Of a stretch of 64,000 nt of DNA, positions 63,858-64,000 are shown piece by piece (position 1 is the stretch's first letter; each line of letters starts with the position of its first letter). The stretch lies in contig NZ_SSSQ01000004.1 of assembly GCF_009469765.1 (NCBI RefSeq), positions 124,001-188,000 of the forward strand, given 5' to 3'. The notes beneath the pieces are model-generated. The model saw nothing but the letters and a program-made list of their open reading frames with translations, was not told where the DNA came from and made no database searches. This stretch comes from Dechloromonas hortensis (GTDB taxonomy: Bacteria; Pseudomonadota; Gammaproteobacteria; Burkholderiales; Rhodocyclaceae). The translations under genes were made by a program, and so were the position numbers.

Positions 63858-64000
63858 TCATGCCACCTTGCGTTTGAACAACCCAATAGCCGCCAGCACA
63901 TAGCCGGACAAACCATAAAGAACAAAGAAACCGAACAAGGTCATTTCCGGACTGATCGAAACCAGGGCAAACCCCAAGACAATAGCGGCAATCACAAAAA
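63858..64000 (-). CDS. pssA: CDP-diacylglycerol-serine O-phosphatidyltransferase, C-terminal part
   Basis: The window cuts this gene; only its last 47 codons are seen. They encode a hydrophobic C terminus ([20 protein letters not shown], then [11 protein letters not shown] and stop) that fits the last helices of phosphatidylserine synthase. The neighbour leuA downstream supports the call. The active-site CDP-alcohol phosphotransferase motif lies outside the window, so the assignment rests on context and hydrophobicity. Confidence 0.6.
   Translation of the reverse strand, partial: FVIAAIVLGFALVSISPEMTLFGFFVLYGLSGYVLAAIGLFKRKVA

Noticed and set aside
1-64000. tRNA, rRNA, insertion sequences, prophage or integrase genes
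   Set aside because: No cloverleaf-like segment, transposase or integrase motif, or terminal inverted repeats were recognised on either strand; a covariance-model search would be needed to exclude small RNAs.

Overview
The window is chromosomal DNA of a Betaproteobacterium, probably a member of the Rhodocyclales (Dechloromonas/Azonexus type). The reasons are the high G+C of most of it, the gene orders rpsP-rimM-trmD-rplS, xseB-ispA-dxs-folE2, ribF-ileS-lspA-fkpB-ispH and pssA-leuA, and the presence of families typical of this class (DUF3579, DUF2788, DUF2069). The genus is an inference. No rRNA, tRNA, CRISPR array, insertion sequence or phage gene was seen. No gap between genes exceeds about 300 bases.

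Region by region. 1-7940: a minus-strand operon for meta-cleavage of an aromatic compound. It holds an MhpB-type ring-cleavage dioxygenase, an acyl-CoA-dehydrogenase-like flavin hydroxylase with its flavin reductase, a solute-binding protein, and MhpD/MhpF/MhpE, which take the cleavage product to pyruvate and acetyl-CoA. It is divergent from an IclR-type regulator. The MhpC-type C-C hydrolase is not present. 7950-19866: an all-minus cluster of a predicted peptide-modifying amidoligase system. It contains two circularly permuted ATP-grasp enzymes (one split from and one fused to an Alpha-E domain), two transglutaminase-fold proteins, a class V aminotransferase and a BaiN-like flavoprotein. Both multigene transcription units of this cluster are preceded by a sequence with GG-N10-GC sigma-54 promoter spacing and an upstream NtrC-like dyad. 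I consider this the most interesting signal in the window.

20014-31552: housekeeping genes: thiolase, an AmpE/CobD-like membrane protein, a CoA pyrophosphatase, a retropepsin-like protease, a glutamine amidotransferase, YajQ, PpnP, the arginine genes argG-argF-argD, an orphan ParA, DUF3579, rpsT and a lone TonB-like protein. 31639-40321: a type IV pilus minor-pilin operon, fimT-pilV-pilW-pilX-pilY1-pilE. It is visibly poorer in G+C than its surroundings and has a PA14-like domain inserted in PilY1. 40322-45910: ispH-fkpB-lspA-ileS-ribF. 46062-51239: cell-wall amidase, tsaE, queG, a small repeat-containing membrane protein, sulfurtransferase, STAS-like protein and EamA transporter. 51324-58792: a Rieske oxygenase of unknown substrate, xseB, ispA, dxs, folE2, a Cys-cluster protein and the rpsP operon. 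58962-64000: a PilZ-like protein, a YihY-type membrane protein, wrbA, DUF2069, leuA and the 3' end of pssA.

Promoters, terminators and operators were read by eye from motif matches and carry low to moderate confidence. Protein functions come from recognised motifs and family resemblance without any database search.
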